Source of the DNA: Metellina segmentata
Lineage: Eukaryota > Arthropoda > Arachnida > Araneae > Tetragnathidae
Length of the DNA stretch: 64,000 bases
Direction of reading: 5' to 3'
NCBI GenBank assembly: GCA_947359465.1
Contig: OX375872.1
Coordinates: 4,632,395-4,696,394 of the forward strand
Positions 30,367-42,919 of this stretch are shown here, piece by piece. Made by a program: the position numbers and the translations under genes. The notes beneath the pieces are model-generated. The model was given only the letters and a program-made list of their open reading frames with translations, ran no database searches and was not told the DNA's origin. How positions within the stretch are numbered: position 1 is the first letter of the stretch; each line of letters begins with the position of its first letter.

Positions 30367-31123
30367 TAGGAATGCGACATCGATGGCGATGTTTTTTAAA
30401 AAACATCGATGTATTGGAGTCGATGTTTTTGCAACATCGATATTTATACTTGTCGATATTTTTACACTGTCGATGTTTTATTTTTAAATGAAAAAAGTAC
30501 CGTCATAAAAATTTAAAAATAACCAAGTAGCATAATTTTCATAATTAGCAAATTGAACATACTTTTTGACCAAAGTGGCCAAGGGTGAAGGGTCTGAAAA
30601 GTAAGGATGCGACATCGATGTCGATGTTTTCAAAACATTGATGTTTAAAAAAAACATCGATGTATTAGAGCCGATGTCGCATCACTAGTTGCTAAACCAA
30701 TTTTAAGAAATGGGGGGAAAAGTTTACACTGAATTTTAAAAACATTGATAGTTTGGGGGCGATGTATTATAAACATCGATGTTTTTATTGTGAACACCGA
30801 TGTTTCGCTGTCGATATCGTATCACTATGTGCTAAACCAGTTTTAAGAAACGGGGAACAAGTTTAAATACACTGAATTTTAAAAACATCGATGGTTTGGG
30901 GGCGATGTATTATAAACATCGATGTTTTAATTTTGATCATCAAAGTTTCAAAACATCGATGTTTTGCTGTCGATCACTAGTTACTAAACCAGTTTTAAGA
31001 AATGGGGGAAAAAGTTTAAATACACTGAATTTTAAAAACATCGATGTTTCTGGGGCGATGTATTATCAACATCGATGTTTTAATTTTGAACATCGATGTT
31101 TTGTTGTCGATGTCGCATCCCTA
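30367..31123. mobile_element. CATCGATG-rich MITE, hAT-like, with 8-bp TSD
   Basis: The left end is TAGGAATGCGACATCGATG; the right end reads, reverse-complemented, TAGGGATGCGACATCGACA. GTTTCCAT lies on both sides (30,359-30,366 and 31,124-31,131). It is 757 bp with no coding capacity. About 30,690-31,123 is a tandem series of three units of roughly 150 bp. Each holds CTAAACCAGTTTTAAGAAAY, GGGGGAA, TACACTGAATTTTAAAAACA, then GGGGCGATGTATTAT and several ACATCGATGTTTT palindromes. Confidence 0.85.
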
Positions 31124-31131
31124 GTTTCCAT

Positions 31132-33285
31132 ATCGAAATTCCGGAATTGGAAGATATGATTTTGTTCATTTGGGAAATGAAAAATCCTTCGGAGGCACAT
31201 CTCCATTCGATTCCCGGGGTACTTCATTCCGTTTAGAGATCTTTTTCAACTTGCATCCCACTACTGTTCCCCTTTTTAAAACTTTTTTTTTTACTTTTTG
31301 TCTTGTGCAATTTGACCAAATATGACCCATAATACAAGCAACCTAAAAATGTGAATATTAACACCAAATTAGCAAAACATGACCCCGAATGATCTTAAAA
31401 AGTACATTTCTAGAATCGGGCAAGTACTCTAAAAAGATGGCATGTTGACCCGCTTTTCTCCGATGTTCTTTCATTCCATAAGAAATGTCCTATTTTTAAA
31501 CAATCGCAACCTTTTAATATATTCGTATCACGTAAGTTAACGCATTGTATAGCAATTGCAATCTATTTTTCAGATCACGACAATCATGTATCAATAGAAA
31601 GTATATGAAGGATGTGTTTTACATTGGACTTTTGGGAGTCAATTCTAGCAAAATTGAAATCGCGAATGAGATTGCTGCAATAAAAATACAATTAAAACGA
31701 AACAATTGTGCCAAATAATCCAAAACGATTAAAATGCTCTAAAAATCCTGAAAACTAACCGAAAAATATGGAAATGAAACTCTCGCTGTCTACAGAAAAT
31801 GAATGTCTGATGGGTATTTGAACTCACTCCAGTGCCTAAACTTGGGAAGTGATTCCAATGATCTGCAGGTGGAGCACTTTTTAATAGATTCTCTACTTTC
31901 CTTGACAGAAGCTGATATTGCACAAATGGCTATGATCCGACATAATCGTTGGGCAAAACAAACTGTTCAACACTTGAAAACGGTTTTGCAAGTGGCTACG
32001 TTCTTTGCGGAACTTAAAAATTGGAAATTTCGTGAATGCTGCACCAAATCAGTTAGAATTAGAAAACAGTTCAAATATTAATGCAATGTCAAGGTAGCAG
32101 CGACTAGAAAGTGGTGGTAAGATCAGTTTTTTTAGACGGTTTATGTTGTACCAAAAAAAAAAAAAATTGAAGTATTGCGAAGTATTTCTGCAGACTTTTG
32201 AGCATTTTATTTCGTGCATTTTGTGATTATTTTGAATTGCAATTGATTAATTTATATATATATATATATATATATTTCGAGTTCATTTCGATGAAATATT
32301 TAGCCCTTTGTGCTTAACGTATCTTAATTATTATTTGGTTCCGTCTTCCTTATTTGTATTTTACCACATTATTTTTTTAGGAAAGGATGGATAACCCGAT
32401 GTGGATTTCAAGGCTATGTAAAATTTCTTTGTCAGGAAATGGCGCGCAATATGTAGCAGATGGAATTTTGTTTTCGCCCGCGCTTTTTTTTTTCCTCCCC
32501 CATTGATGGAAAATCAACTTTTACTTTCTACAGTGTCGCTTCAATAGCAATTGTTTCGTTCGATTAGTCACTTTCAGATAATTGTTATCAGAATTCCGTT
32601 CACACCAAAGAACAAACGATCGTCCCGCATGACTTCCCTCGAATGCAACGCAGAAATGCTTGTGGATAAAAATCGCTGACAGTCGAAAGGGTCCTAAGGA
32701 TTTGTGATATTTTCAGCCAATTAATGCTTACCGTCAACTCATTGTAAATACTTTGATTACGCAATATCCGGCAGTTGTTAAAGAGCATTTCAAGACCGGA
32801 AAATGTGTTCTTTCTTTGCATTTCGATGTTCCTCAAAGATTTGGTTTATGAGAGTCGAGCAGCGAAGCTGCGGAATCTTCAGGGATGAATATTTTATTAA
32901 GTTAAAATGGAGTTTCCGAATTGATGGTTCGCAAGGGTTGCGCCGTACTTGATCAAATCTGCGGATTAAAAAATATTCCGACTGCACAAAACTATTGAAA
33001 AAGTTCGCAACAACTTCGTGGGAAACTGATTCTATTTGTGTTGAGAATTTTTTAAACCTTAGTAACTGGAAACTTGAAATTGCCTTGTAATGGAAACTTC
33101 CGACAATATTTACAAGCATCTTTGAATTGCAAGGTATGGTCTGATTCTTTTAAAACTTACTCTTTTCAAAAGGTTTTATACTTGGATAAGTGGTCTGGAC
33201 TAACATGTGTTTATTTACAAAATGAGGTAGGTAGCTTATACATATCGTGAATTGTCCTAGACTCCCAAAAGACTATCCGGCTCGG
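31132..33285. other. anonymous sequence with a (TA)n microsatellite
   Basis: A TA dinucleotide run occupies 32,253-32,275. Nothing else recognised. A 92-codon frame at 31,806-32,081 lacks family features. Confidence 0.45.
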
Positions 33286-33289
33286 GTGA

Positions 33290-33960
33290 GCCCTTCTCCA
33301 GACCTTACTCGGGCGAATAAATGTTTCTAGCTCGGGTGAATTTCTCTAAAAGTTCTAGTGTACGAGGTTGCAATTCCGCTGAACTTCCTAAATGGTCGAG
33401 TGATTCCCAGCTCCTGTAAGCCTAGCAACAGGTTCGGTTCCAGATTAACAGGAATAGCAATTTCCTCATATCTCCTAGACGTAATTCCAGTTTGGGCAAT
33501 TGGTTCGGTGTTGTCTGATAGACGGAATCCCAGTTTGGGTCCACGATCAGCTGTCGCGACTGGGTATCGGAAACCGTGAACGGATGATCACTTTGATTCC
33601 TCTTCGAAAGTTTTCTCTCTCGACTCCGAAAGTTTCCTCCTCTCGCTGTTCGCTGGTTCAAAATCGGGCAGTCCATTGGGTGTTAATTTTCGCTGGTAGC
33701 TTCATTAGCGGCATTGTACAGTCCTGTGCCAAGCAGCCTTACGACATTAACAGCTGGCAACTTGGGTACGACCCTTTGGAGGGTTGTTTTGGAAGAAAGG
33801 AGAGGTTGACAGAAGAATTGTCTTGCCTAAGCGTTTTGCTCGGAAACAATAGCTCTTCAGTTAACTAATAATTTAAGTTGAAACTATCTAGTTATCTTGA
33901 AACTTTTCTGTAAATTTATAACGAACTTGTAAATAAACCTTAATTTTAACTTAATTGCTC
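33290..33960 (+). repeat. possible solo LTR or non-coding exon, unclassified
   Basis: A GC-richer block with repeated CCCAGTTTGGG/CTCGGGTGA phrases, no long coding frame and, near 33,930, TTGTAAATAAACCTTAA resembling a polyadenylation signal in an LTR or transcript end. No second copy and no target duplication were found, so the call is tentative. Confidence 0.25.
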
Positions 33961-34384
33961 CGTTCCTGTTTTAGTTGAGCTTGGATTAAATGATTCCTTC
34001 AAAACACTGCGAAATGGCCACGGCATGCTCGTCCGAGCACATTTGAAGGAGTTACGGAAGGACAATTCGACTGGTATGAACAAAAGTTTCCGCGGTCTCC
34101 TCTGATCATGTGGAAGCGGTGGAAAAGAGCTTCTGCGTCTGGCATCGCGACAAAGACACCTTGCTTACCCCTGTCTCTCTTCCGTCACAGTAGTATTTAT
34201 TTTTATTAAACGGAATTCTATTAGACAAGTGATTGTATTGAATCAATTACTTTTATGGAAAGTTGGACGAATTACGCATATTGCCAAGAAAGGATATCTT
34301 GATTATATTTTGCATAAATCACCAGTTAAAACGGTTCCTATATAATTTATTTCCATATACATAAATATCTAACGCATCATTGTT

Positions 34385-34620
34385 AGAAATGTTCAAATAT
34401 GAAAGCATCATTTCACTGTCTTGACTCAGATACATATAAAAACAGAATTCTAAATAAAATTCGAATATGTGACACAATAATTTTGGCCTTGCCAGATGCC
34501 AAGTATCAAAATAACACTTTTATCATGAGTGGGTTTTTCACTCGCGCTTTTCTCGTTCAATGGAATGGTGTCCTTACGAAATGTAGGCTATGCAAAATGA
34601 AATTTTTTAAATAGAATTTG
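34385..34620 (+). repeat. dispersed repeat shared with 52.3 and 53.5 kb
   Basis: GCATCATTTCACTGTCTTGA followed by CTCAGATACAT recurs at about 52,327 as GCATCATTTCGCTGTCTTGA, CTCGGATACAT. AATGTAGGCTATGCAAAATG near 34,578 recurs at about 53,490 as AATGTATGTTGTGCAAAATA. The family is unknown; surrounding sequence up to 35,140 is anonymous. Confidence 0.5.
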
Positions 34621-35148
34621 ATATTTTTAGTCAAATATTTTGTTATTGTTTTGGAAAGAACTAAAAATAAGTTCAAACATTTGTATTCGAACTTAAATTC
34701 TTTAAATATAATGTTTTGGAGAAAAAAAATCTGTCTTTTCAGCAAAACTCGAAACCAATCAGAGTTGAGTACTGCAATTGTAATAATGTTATTCTTATTG
34801 AGATTTTGAATTATTTTTACCCTCTCTGCATACCTAACACAAATAGAACGGGGTTAATATGTTATTCGCAGGGTTCTAAAGAATAAGTACCAAATTTAGT
34901 ATAGATTAGTCAAAAGGTGTAAATTTGTATACAGGATAAGACAGACCAACTCTGTCCAATATACTCTTCCAATATGCACTGAAGAGCTATTGAATTAAGG
35001 ATAGCTTACATTATGTAGATTTGGAACTGTAATGTTTGACAAGATAAGGTAATAGACAAAAGCTGTATGGGTAAGAGTGCGGATCTAAGGGATCGTGGGT
35101 AAATCGTCGTCGAAAGTTGTCCAGACACTCTGATTTTCACTGTCAAGG

Positions 35149-35350
35149 GTGTACGTCAAACCATCCCTATCAGGGTCAACTGCCACGACAACAGCGACTG
35201 TAACAGATTTAACGTGTAAGCTGCCACCCATCCCAAACCATCTCCTCTATATGTATACAGGATGCAACGCATGTGCAGAGGAACATCGTCAATGGACCGT
35301 CGAGGTGTGGAAACTAGTTGCCTGGAGTGATGAGTACATGCCGATGTCAT
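35149..35350 (+). pseudogene. Tc1-like transposase fragment
   Basis: One frame reads RQWTVEVWKLVAWSDEY, the start of a Tc1 catalytic domain (W-T-x-E-x-W-K-x-V-x-W-S-D-E) with the first catalytic Asp, preceded by CAEEH as in the usual R/A-x-x-H linker. The frame stops soon afterwards and no second Asp or Glu motif or terminal repeats were found. This is a different Tc1 family from those at 22 and 38 kb. The overlapping minus-strand frame is a shadow. Confidence 0.6.
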
Positions 35351-35499
35351 AGTACGTGTAAAGCAAATGAAGGGACTCTTGAGGCTGATGGAGGGGGCAT
35401 TCTCTAGGACTGAAATGACTCTCACAGGTGAATGACGACTTCTGGTACTTGAATTAAAAAAGGACAAATCTATGAATGACCACATTTTTATTCATTTCA

Positions 35500-37850
35500 C
35501 GTCACTCAAATAGACACATTTAAAGTTGCTCCAATTTCTGATTCATTTCATAACTAATAAAAACATGTACTTGTATTGAAAAAAAAAACATTTATCGAGG
35601 CACGTATAATATAAATATTTTACGTATTGCATACTACTCATTCATTCAATTTTGCACATAACATACTGTACAAAGTATGCATCCACGATTTTTATTCAAA
35701 TGCTTAGTTTGAAGAATTGATTGTACCGTTATATAGTAAGACAAATCCAAAGTGAAGCTCTTCCACACTATTTCAAATGAGCTTCCTGTAAAAAACTAAT
35801 AACAAGCTCCAAAAGTGTATAGTTTTGAGATGTTTTTCCTGAGTACAAGTTAAACTACAAACTTAATTATTGATTTTTAAACAGGAGTAGTTGAATGTGA
35901 CAAGAAATATTTTTTCCGGATAATCCGAAAATGAACTCGGAAACCTTTTAAAAAAATTAAAGAACGTAGCTCCTTCCAAAAGTATTACGTACTTTTCGGA
36001 TGAATGTTTCTTTAAATAAATGTACTCCATTTTGGTGACGGGTCGACATCAATGCGCAGAATGTGTGGTAATACAGGTATCCTGTGTTGTGTGTTATTAA
36101 GAAACGCATTAAAGACGTTTCTCCGATTGCTTCTTTTCTATTTGGTGGCAACACCTCCCCGGGAACGAAAGAATGAGATTTGTTTTGGAACTGCAGCATA
36201 AATATTGAGAAGACAACAGATGTCTCGAGACGTTTAAAATGGAAGTTCTATAAGGTCGTTAAAGGAGCTCCTCAAAAGACAATCATACTGAAAAGAATGT
36301 TCCTTTACTAGAGCATAGAATCGATTTCAACTTTTTTCCTCCCCGACGTACCTTTGCTTCGATTTAGTTTCTTTCTCATTTTTGTAGAAGCTTAAGAAAA
36401 GTTCGCTTTTGTATCTTTCATGGCAGATGCAATGTTTTTCTGAATGAGTGCTTGGAGTCAGTTAATGTAGATTTGACAGTAACATACTCTTTATTTGATA
36501 ATTACCTCTTATTTTGAATGAACATACTAGCTCATAACAATGTTTATTCCTCAAATATTTGCGTTACTGAAAGTAACTTGCGGCATTGAAAATGAAGGAA
36601 TTGATAACAGATGGCCAACTTTTCTTTTGAAATGAACTTGACCTATACTATGGCTAACTTAACCATCGAATATAGCCCATTGTGTAGCTACACCAGTTGA
36701 TTCAGCCGACACACATTTTCAGGTTTTTTAACTAACATTTACTTAAATGCCTATTTTAGCTTTTTAATAAGTTCGAACAAAAATTAATTTTGATCGTAAA
36801 ATTAACGCACCTTTTCATTCATATATACGTACTCGGTTTTTGTAAACAACATTGTAAAATTTGAAATTTTTCAGATCTAGCATTGTGCGATTTTAATTTC
36901 ATGATTAATTAAGAATAACAAAACCTACTTGAAAATACGTTCAGTATTCATTATAACAGTCGTTTTTAAGTGGAGCAAATCTGACCAAATACTAGTATTT
37001 ACGTTTTTTTCTTTAAAAAAAAAGGTTTCAACATCTGAAACCCCAGAAGACATCCGAATTCTCTATTAGACTGTCGATAAATTCATCTCAGTCCAATCTT
37101 ATTCTTTTGACTAGCGAAAAATTATCTTTCAACCCTACCCTCTTGTGTTAAACTACACAGATCTAATGGAACCCTCGTATTGCAAAAAATTATCGACAAA
37201 AACCACAAGCTTAACTTAAAAGCAAATTTTTTTTCTCACATATTTACGGGATATTGTACTATGAAATCTACTGATACATTTTCTTGGGTAAATACCCTTC
37301 TATCTTCCGGTAGAAGTCCTGAAAAAACACGTTCAACAGAACATGATGCCAATTTGATTCCATAAATTTTGTTTCTACGGATAACTCTTGGGACAGCTCA
37401 ATTATTTTGAAGTCAGGGCTAGGACAGCTTTTTGGATACAACTAGGCTTTATCACTTGGTCTCACCTTGTAATGGTTCGAAACATCCACATGACGATCTA
37501 CATAATACTTTGCAGACAAACGCGTAAAATAACCTCATTTGGCGCTTTTAAAAATGTCTTTTCAGTTGGAGATGTCAAAGCATTGACGAATGTATTCGCC
37601 TCGGAAGTAGCTTGAATTTGTGTCATTTCTGTTTTACAGTTCTTACAATATACACTAATGTTCAAACTGAAGAATATTTGCATATTTTGTCGAATTTCTC
37701 GAAAAGTACTAAACGAAAGCTAAAACTATTGTTTCAAACAAAGATCCCAGTATTTAGGGCCGAATACGTAAGCGTACACGTATTAGATGAAAGGGATTTT
37801 TAGCAACATTTGGGTAAATTTAAAAGAAAGAAGTTAAAATGAGTAATCAC
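35500..37850. other. anonymous AT-rich sequence
   Basis: No element ends, coding frames with family motifs or RNA features recognised across 2.3 kb. Confidence 0.4.
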
Positions 37851-37857
37851 CAACGTT

Positions 37858-38768
37858 TGGATGGCGATTCAAAGTGAGACTGGAAGTCTCAAGTGCAGAT
37901 TGTTAGACGTCGTGTCCAACTTGTGGAAACAGTTTAAAGCTACCGTATCCGTAGAGAGAATGCCTGGTATAAGATCGATATTTATCCATTACAGCTCTCG
38001 TGTGCCTTCATGCGGCCACAGGAAGCATAGTTTCAAGGTTTACTGTTACGTCCCATTCACTTCTTCGCACAGGAGATCATCGACTTTGGATCACTGCTCA
38101 CAGATGAGTCCTGGTTAAGCCTGTGATTCTCGACATGCTTTTCATAACAAAGAGACCACTATGGCCGTGAAGGTTTGGTCTGGATGTATGTTGGATGATA
38201 CCTCCATGTATTTGACAGAGGCTCTGTGAATGCAGTGAGGAATAGGGGTGAGATCTTCGAGCCCTATGCTCACCTTTTCAGGGGTACAGTTGGCCCTGAT
38301 TTCATTTTTATGGACGACAACGCACATAGGACTTATCTGGTCGACGAATATCTGGAAAGTGAGAATATTCGCAGGATGGACCGGCGAGCCAAGTATCCAG
38401 ACCTTAGCCCATATAGATCATATCTGGGACGCTCTTGGGAGGGCAACTCGCCTTCTCCCTCCCAGAACCATCCATTACCTGAAAACAGCGTTGCTGGAGG
38501 AGTGGAACCGACTGCTACAAGAAGTTATAAACTGCCTCATCTTCAGCATGAATTCACACATGAGGGGGACCATAATATTAACCCATTCTTGTATTGATAT
38601 TGTAACCTCTGTTTTAGACCTTCCTGCGCTGTTGAGTCTTACGCACAATCATGCGTGTGTACCATAACTGTTATTTATTTATTTTTGCATTATTTCAACC
38701 TGTGTTGATACCTAATTTCATTAAAATATATCCAAAGTGAAAATAATCTTCAATTTGAACAGCAGTGT
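37858..38768 (+). pseudogene. Tc1-like transposase, multiply frameshifted
   Basis: In rotating frames, decayed HTH sequence at 37,880-38,000 is followed by the catalytic domain. SVNAVRNRGEIFEPYAHLFR and GTVGPDFIFMDDNAHRTYLV give the second Asp (DDNAH) near 38,315. SENIRRMDRRAKYPDLSP leads into DHIWDALGRATRLLPPRTIH near 38,420. LKTALLEEWNRLLQEVINCL follows, then the C-terminal tail to about 38,580. The SPDLNPIE motif is changed to YPDLSPYRS by a frameshift, losing the Glu. A right terminus of the form TTCAATTTGAACAGCAGTG followed by TA ends near 38,768. The left end was not located. Inactive. Confidence 0.8.
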
Positions 38769-38769
38769 A

Positions 38770-40110
38770 TTACAAGTGATCTATTTTGATATGAGGTAAC
38801 TTCCCAAATCCAATACAGCTTCCAATATTACAATCCTCTTCGATACAGCTTCGATTTCCAATTTTGAAACTGTTTTTTGAAGACTCACTCGGTGCCCCTA
38901 ATCTTAAATGCTGGTTAAAATTGGTGTAATATACAGATGGTTTTCCTATCTCTAATACCATTGAATTTACTTAACTGCTTTTCACTATTCATGTTTAGTT
39001 TGGCAGTTGTCATCCTGCCACTCTTGCATTTCACTTTCATCAGATTTTACGCCTTTCTCACTTCATGATTTTTGTGGCTGCTGACAATTTACCTATTATA
39101 TTACAGTAATTGGTCAGATACTGGATGTAGGCTAATTTTTCTATTCAATTTACTCAAAGCATTGGCAAACACCTAGACGTCATGAAATATCTAATTTCCA
39201 ATTTAAAATCAAATCTTGCTTAAAATCCTAGAAATGGACAAATAAGGTCAACTACTACCAGTAGATTGACCACAGTGTTTATGACTTATAGATGTTTTTC
39301 ATACCTAAATGAATTATGTTTATCAAAATAAGATTTTTATTTACCTCTATACCAAACTTTAGTTCGAAATAAGATGTAGAATTGAGACATCACTCCTCAA
39401 AACAAATACACTATACTAGATTTCATAGATTAGACTTTTGTTTTTATTTCTTATCATAAAAAGACTATCACAATTCTGATTACCTTTTACTCTAGTTAGT
39501 CATTGGGTTTCAATCAATTATGATTTATGGGGAATAGAGAAGTTTGTTTCAATGAGAAATATGAAATTGCTCGTTTCTGGTAGATGCTGATTGGCATGTT
39601 TAAACTATTTGGTTTTCTTTAAGGTAACCCGGGGAATAAAATAATTAAAAATCGTTGTGAAGGGACTTTTGTTTCATTAAGTACTGTTTTCAATTATTAA
39701 AATGAATTATTGTTTTTCTTATAGTTGTTCGGAAGGTATTTTTAAATAGACGCAAACGTTCCCATATGGTGGCTCTTAAATATTATAACTTGTGATAAAA
39801 AAAAATAAAAAATATATTTCGCAGTGTATTCCATATTTTAACTAATCAACAGAAAAAGATGTCAACAAAGTTGTTCGTTTTTGTATGTATAAGTATCAAG
39901 CACATGACAGTTCAATTGATGAAAACCGTTCATCAAGTATTACTCATTAATCCTATAAAGACTTGTGATGGTTGTCTCAACGATCAGCACAACTGATGAA
40001 ACATTGAAAACATCATTATTAACGGTAGTAGCATTCCCATTCTTGATAGCGTCATTAGTAAAATTAGTAAGAGCTTGATGGCCGTCAAAACCACTTGGTA
40101 AATTGGTACT
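38770..40110. other. anonymous AT-rich sequence
   Basis: Nothing recognised over 1.3 kb. Confidence 0.4.
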
Positions 40111-40120
40111 TTTTTAATCA

Positions 40121-40158
40121 ACGTCGTACTAGAGCAACACAAAGGGCTATTGACCGGA
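40121..40158 (-). repeat. SINE 3'-end fragment
   Basis: CAACGTCGTACTAGAGCAAC then ACAAAGGGCTATTGACC is the SINE 3' terminus on the minus strand, abutting Tc1 sequence at about 40,160. Confidence 0.8.
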
Positions 40159-41343
40159 ATCGATGGGAGCTGTGATAACAGGGGCTTTGTTGACACCATC
40201 ACCATTGGGGAACAATGTTTGTACAATGGGATGGACTTGATCGGCCAAAATGTTCACATAATCCTTGGCCTAAGGCCCGGTACACACATCCGGTTTTTCA
40301 ACGTGCGGCGCCGCTACATAAGTGCGGTCTGAGATAAATTAGATCCAACGGACACATGCCTCCGGCGACGCACGTCCAACTTGCGTGCAATTTTTACCGC
40401 AGTTCTCCACGTCGCCGCACACGCTACTTCGGTCTGAAGTACCTTGTTTTCATAAATAAATGGAATATAAATAATAATTAATAATCTATTTTGTTTCCAA
40501 ATGTACTTTTTTGTTACACTAAGTAAGCGAAATAAACGCGTTTTCTTCGCTAGAATCTGAATGGCTCATTTCACGGTTATATGTGCAGAGTTGGGCTTCG
40601 TTGACACAGCGGGCCTTAAGAGTAATCATTACAGAAAACCACGATATGGCTGCGATCACAGAATCCCCGCCATGTTTCACTCTTGCCAACAAGCAGTTTG
40701 TTTTCGGCCAGAAGTAGGAAACAGTGTGAAACAAGACTCTTCCGACTATACTATCTTCCATTGCTCAGTTGTCCAGGCTTTATGACTTAAACACCACATT
40801 TTCCTGTTACAGGCATTAGCATCACTGATGAATGGTTTTTGAATCGGCCAGAAATACCCTGCTTATGGAGCTCCCTTCTTATTGTTTTGGTACTCACAGG
40901 GTTTGTGAGCACGACATTCATTTCAACAGTAACTTTTGCAGTTGTGGTCTTAATTTTAGTCACAATCCTCTTTAATGACCGTCTGTCACGATCACTCAAC
41001 ACACACTTTCGTCCGCGCTGTGATTTAGCGGATGATGTTTTTCCGCTTTTCAAATATGCGCAATAAATCCTAGATACAGTACCTCTTGAAATACCAAACA
41101 CTTAAGCTACCTTGCTTACGGAAGCACCCACCAGACGAGCTCCTACAACGAAGGTTGTTGTTCGAAGTCTGTTAGCTCTGACATGAAGCAATAACAAGTT
41201 CACCGGACAGTGCCCCGACAACGACTGACGTATATAGGTGTATAGATGGTGTCAGTAGGCGAAATTGCACATTTCACTCGAATAAACATTTATTTTCAAG
41301 CATGCATTTCACGAGGTGTTTCCATATTTTTGTCCAACCCTTG
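40159..41343 (-). pseudogene. Tc1-like element and transposase, interrupted by a MITE
   Basis: Minus strand. The right terminal repeat ends at 41,343: CAAGGGTTGGACAAAAATAT then GGAAACACC, next to TA (41,344-41,345). The transposase runs from 41,101 (MFGISRGTVSRIYCAYLKSG, GRKCVLSDRDRRSLKRIV), the HTH and its linker, to PVSTKTIRRELHKQGISGR near 40,860. The catalytic region at 40,790-40,620 retains LFHTVSYFWPKTNCL and VKHGGDSVIAAISWFSVMIT. The frame is then split by the block 40,274-40,616 and resumes as YVNILADQVHPIVQTLFPNG, DGV, down to about 40,165. The DNAP second-Asp motif is altered to NKAPVITAP and the C terminus is gone, replaced by a SINE end. Inactive. Confidence 0.82.
40274..40616. 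mobile_element. PIF/Harbinger-like MITE inside the Tc1
   Basis: Ends GGCCCGGTACACAC at 40,274 and, reverse-complemented, AGGCCCGCTGTGTCAACG at 40,616. TAA (TTA on the other strand) flanks both ends (40,271-40,273 and 40,617-40,619). Three-base TWA duplications and GG(S)CC starts are typical of PIF/Harbinger. Removing the block joins ITLKA to YVNILADQ of the Tc1 transposase in the expected place. 343 bp, no transposase, GC-rich at one side with palindromic GTGCGGCGCCGC. Confidence 0.75.
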
Positions 41344-41543
41344 TATGTAGTATACAATACTCCCAACCCCAGTTCGCCACAAATTAAGTAGTAAAAGTAG
41401 GAAGCAGAAAATTGTTTTAGAAAAATATTCCAGTCAAAAATGTTAGCTAAGCTGCTGATACCCAGGTGGCACAAGAATATCAGATGATATCGTAAAAAGA
41501 TATTGTATAATATCTGCTCCGACAAAAAATGATATCGCAATGA

Positions 41544-41930
41544 CCCCCTCTTTTTATCGGATGATGTCGTTTCTCGACATAATTAAACACATTATGACAT
41601 AATCCGATACAACTTTGATATCTTTTCTTTGCCGTAGCTCTATAGCAGTTTATATCGTGTTCCGACATATTTTTATATCGGCTTTCATTATCAATATATA
41701 TCATTCGATTTCTATCGACACTTTGTCGACATTCTTATATCCGTCCCCTCTTTTTATTGGATGATGTCGTTGCTCGACATAATTAAACACATTATAACAT
41801 AATCCGATACAACTTTGATATCTTTTCTTTGCCGTAGCTCTATAGCAGTTTATATAGTGTTCCGACATTTTTATATCGGCTTTCATTATCAATCATTTCA
41901 TTTCAATTGACACTTTGTCGACATTCTTGT
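41544..41930. repeat. tandem duplication, 200-bp period
   Basis: CCCTCTTTTTATYGGATGATGTCGTT, given here only by its edges CCCTCTTTTTAT and GATGATGTCG, starts at 41,546 and again 200 bp later. Both copies end in GACACTTTGTCGACATTCTT. The paired minus-strand frames (CYRATAKKRYQSCIGLC in both) are by-products of the duplication. Confidence 0.9.
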
Positions 41931-41944
41931 ATCTGTTTCCTGAC

Positions 41945-42905
41945 ATAGCTCAATTCAGGAAACAGATACAAGAGAGCATTTTGTCCTTTTACTATTTCAT
42001 AGCAGCCCATCTTCTGGTTTTTGTTGAGTTTTTCAAGTTGAAATTAGCTATAAAATCATCAAATTGTTTCTACACAAATTGCATTTGGCATAAAATGTTA
42101 CATTATAACAGTTGTATAATTTTAGACAAGAAAAACCGAGTAAAAAGGCTATAAAAACCAGAAGATTGGCAGTCATGCTATTTACTTACAATCAAACAAA
42201 GAAAAACACTTAGGGTGAAGGGGTTAATATATAAAATTGCAAATGTTAAAATAATGGCAATCATTAAAGACTAAAATAATTTTTATTTTCAAAGATTTAT
42301 GAATGATTCGTTATCGTCGTTGTCACTGCCTTCGTGTCTTTCATCACTGTCTTTCTTTTATTCACTGGACTTCTGTCCTTGGCCACTACAAGGCCGGAAG
42401 TGATGGTGGACTACTTCCAATGGCGGGCACTAAGGACTTGTCCTTTGGCCACTACGAGGCCGGAAGCAGCTATATTATATATAGCAGCTAATATTTTAAT
42501 TTATTTTATTAAGTGCATATTTTAAATTATTGTTCCATTTCTTTTGTAGAAATATAAGGCTATTAAAACTCATTATTGCCAATTGTATAATCTATATCTC
42601 AAACCAGTAAAATAAATACAAACATCAAGCTGATGCCTGTATTACAATACAACTTGATAAACAGTTGCATGGTATGTAATTCTAAGAACTGATTCAGATT
42701 TATATAATTTTGATTTCATCTCAAAATGGATTACTTCCCGAAACTTCTGTTAAAAATTCAATATTGTTAGAAATGTTAAATAAGAAAAAAAAAGGGCACA
42801 TTGCATATTGGCAGAAAAATGAACAGTTCTTACAAATTTCATTTAAATTGAATTTTCCATAAGTTTTAAAAAAATTCACAAATCACAGTTAAAATAATTT
42901 TTTTT
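41945..42905. other. anonymous AT-rich sequence
   Basis: A short direct repeat (TTGGCCACTACAAGGCCGGA at 42,380 and TTGGCCACTACGAGGCCGGA at 42,445) is the only structure seen. No coding region. Confidence 0.45.
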
Positions 42906-42919
42906 ATTCTAAGACAGAT

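Noticed and set aside
30367..31123. CRISPR-like regularly spaced repeats
   Set aside because: The repeats are palindromic, of uneven spacing, inside a transposon with target duplications in a eukaryotic genome.
31803..32081. 92-codon ORF with a mixed composition
   Set aside because: No motif, no splice-bounded ends, no second copy; starts at a non-ATG-like context.
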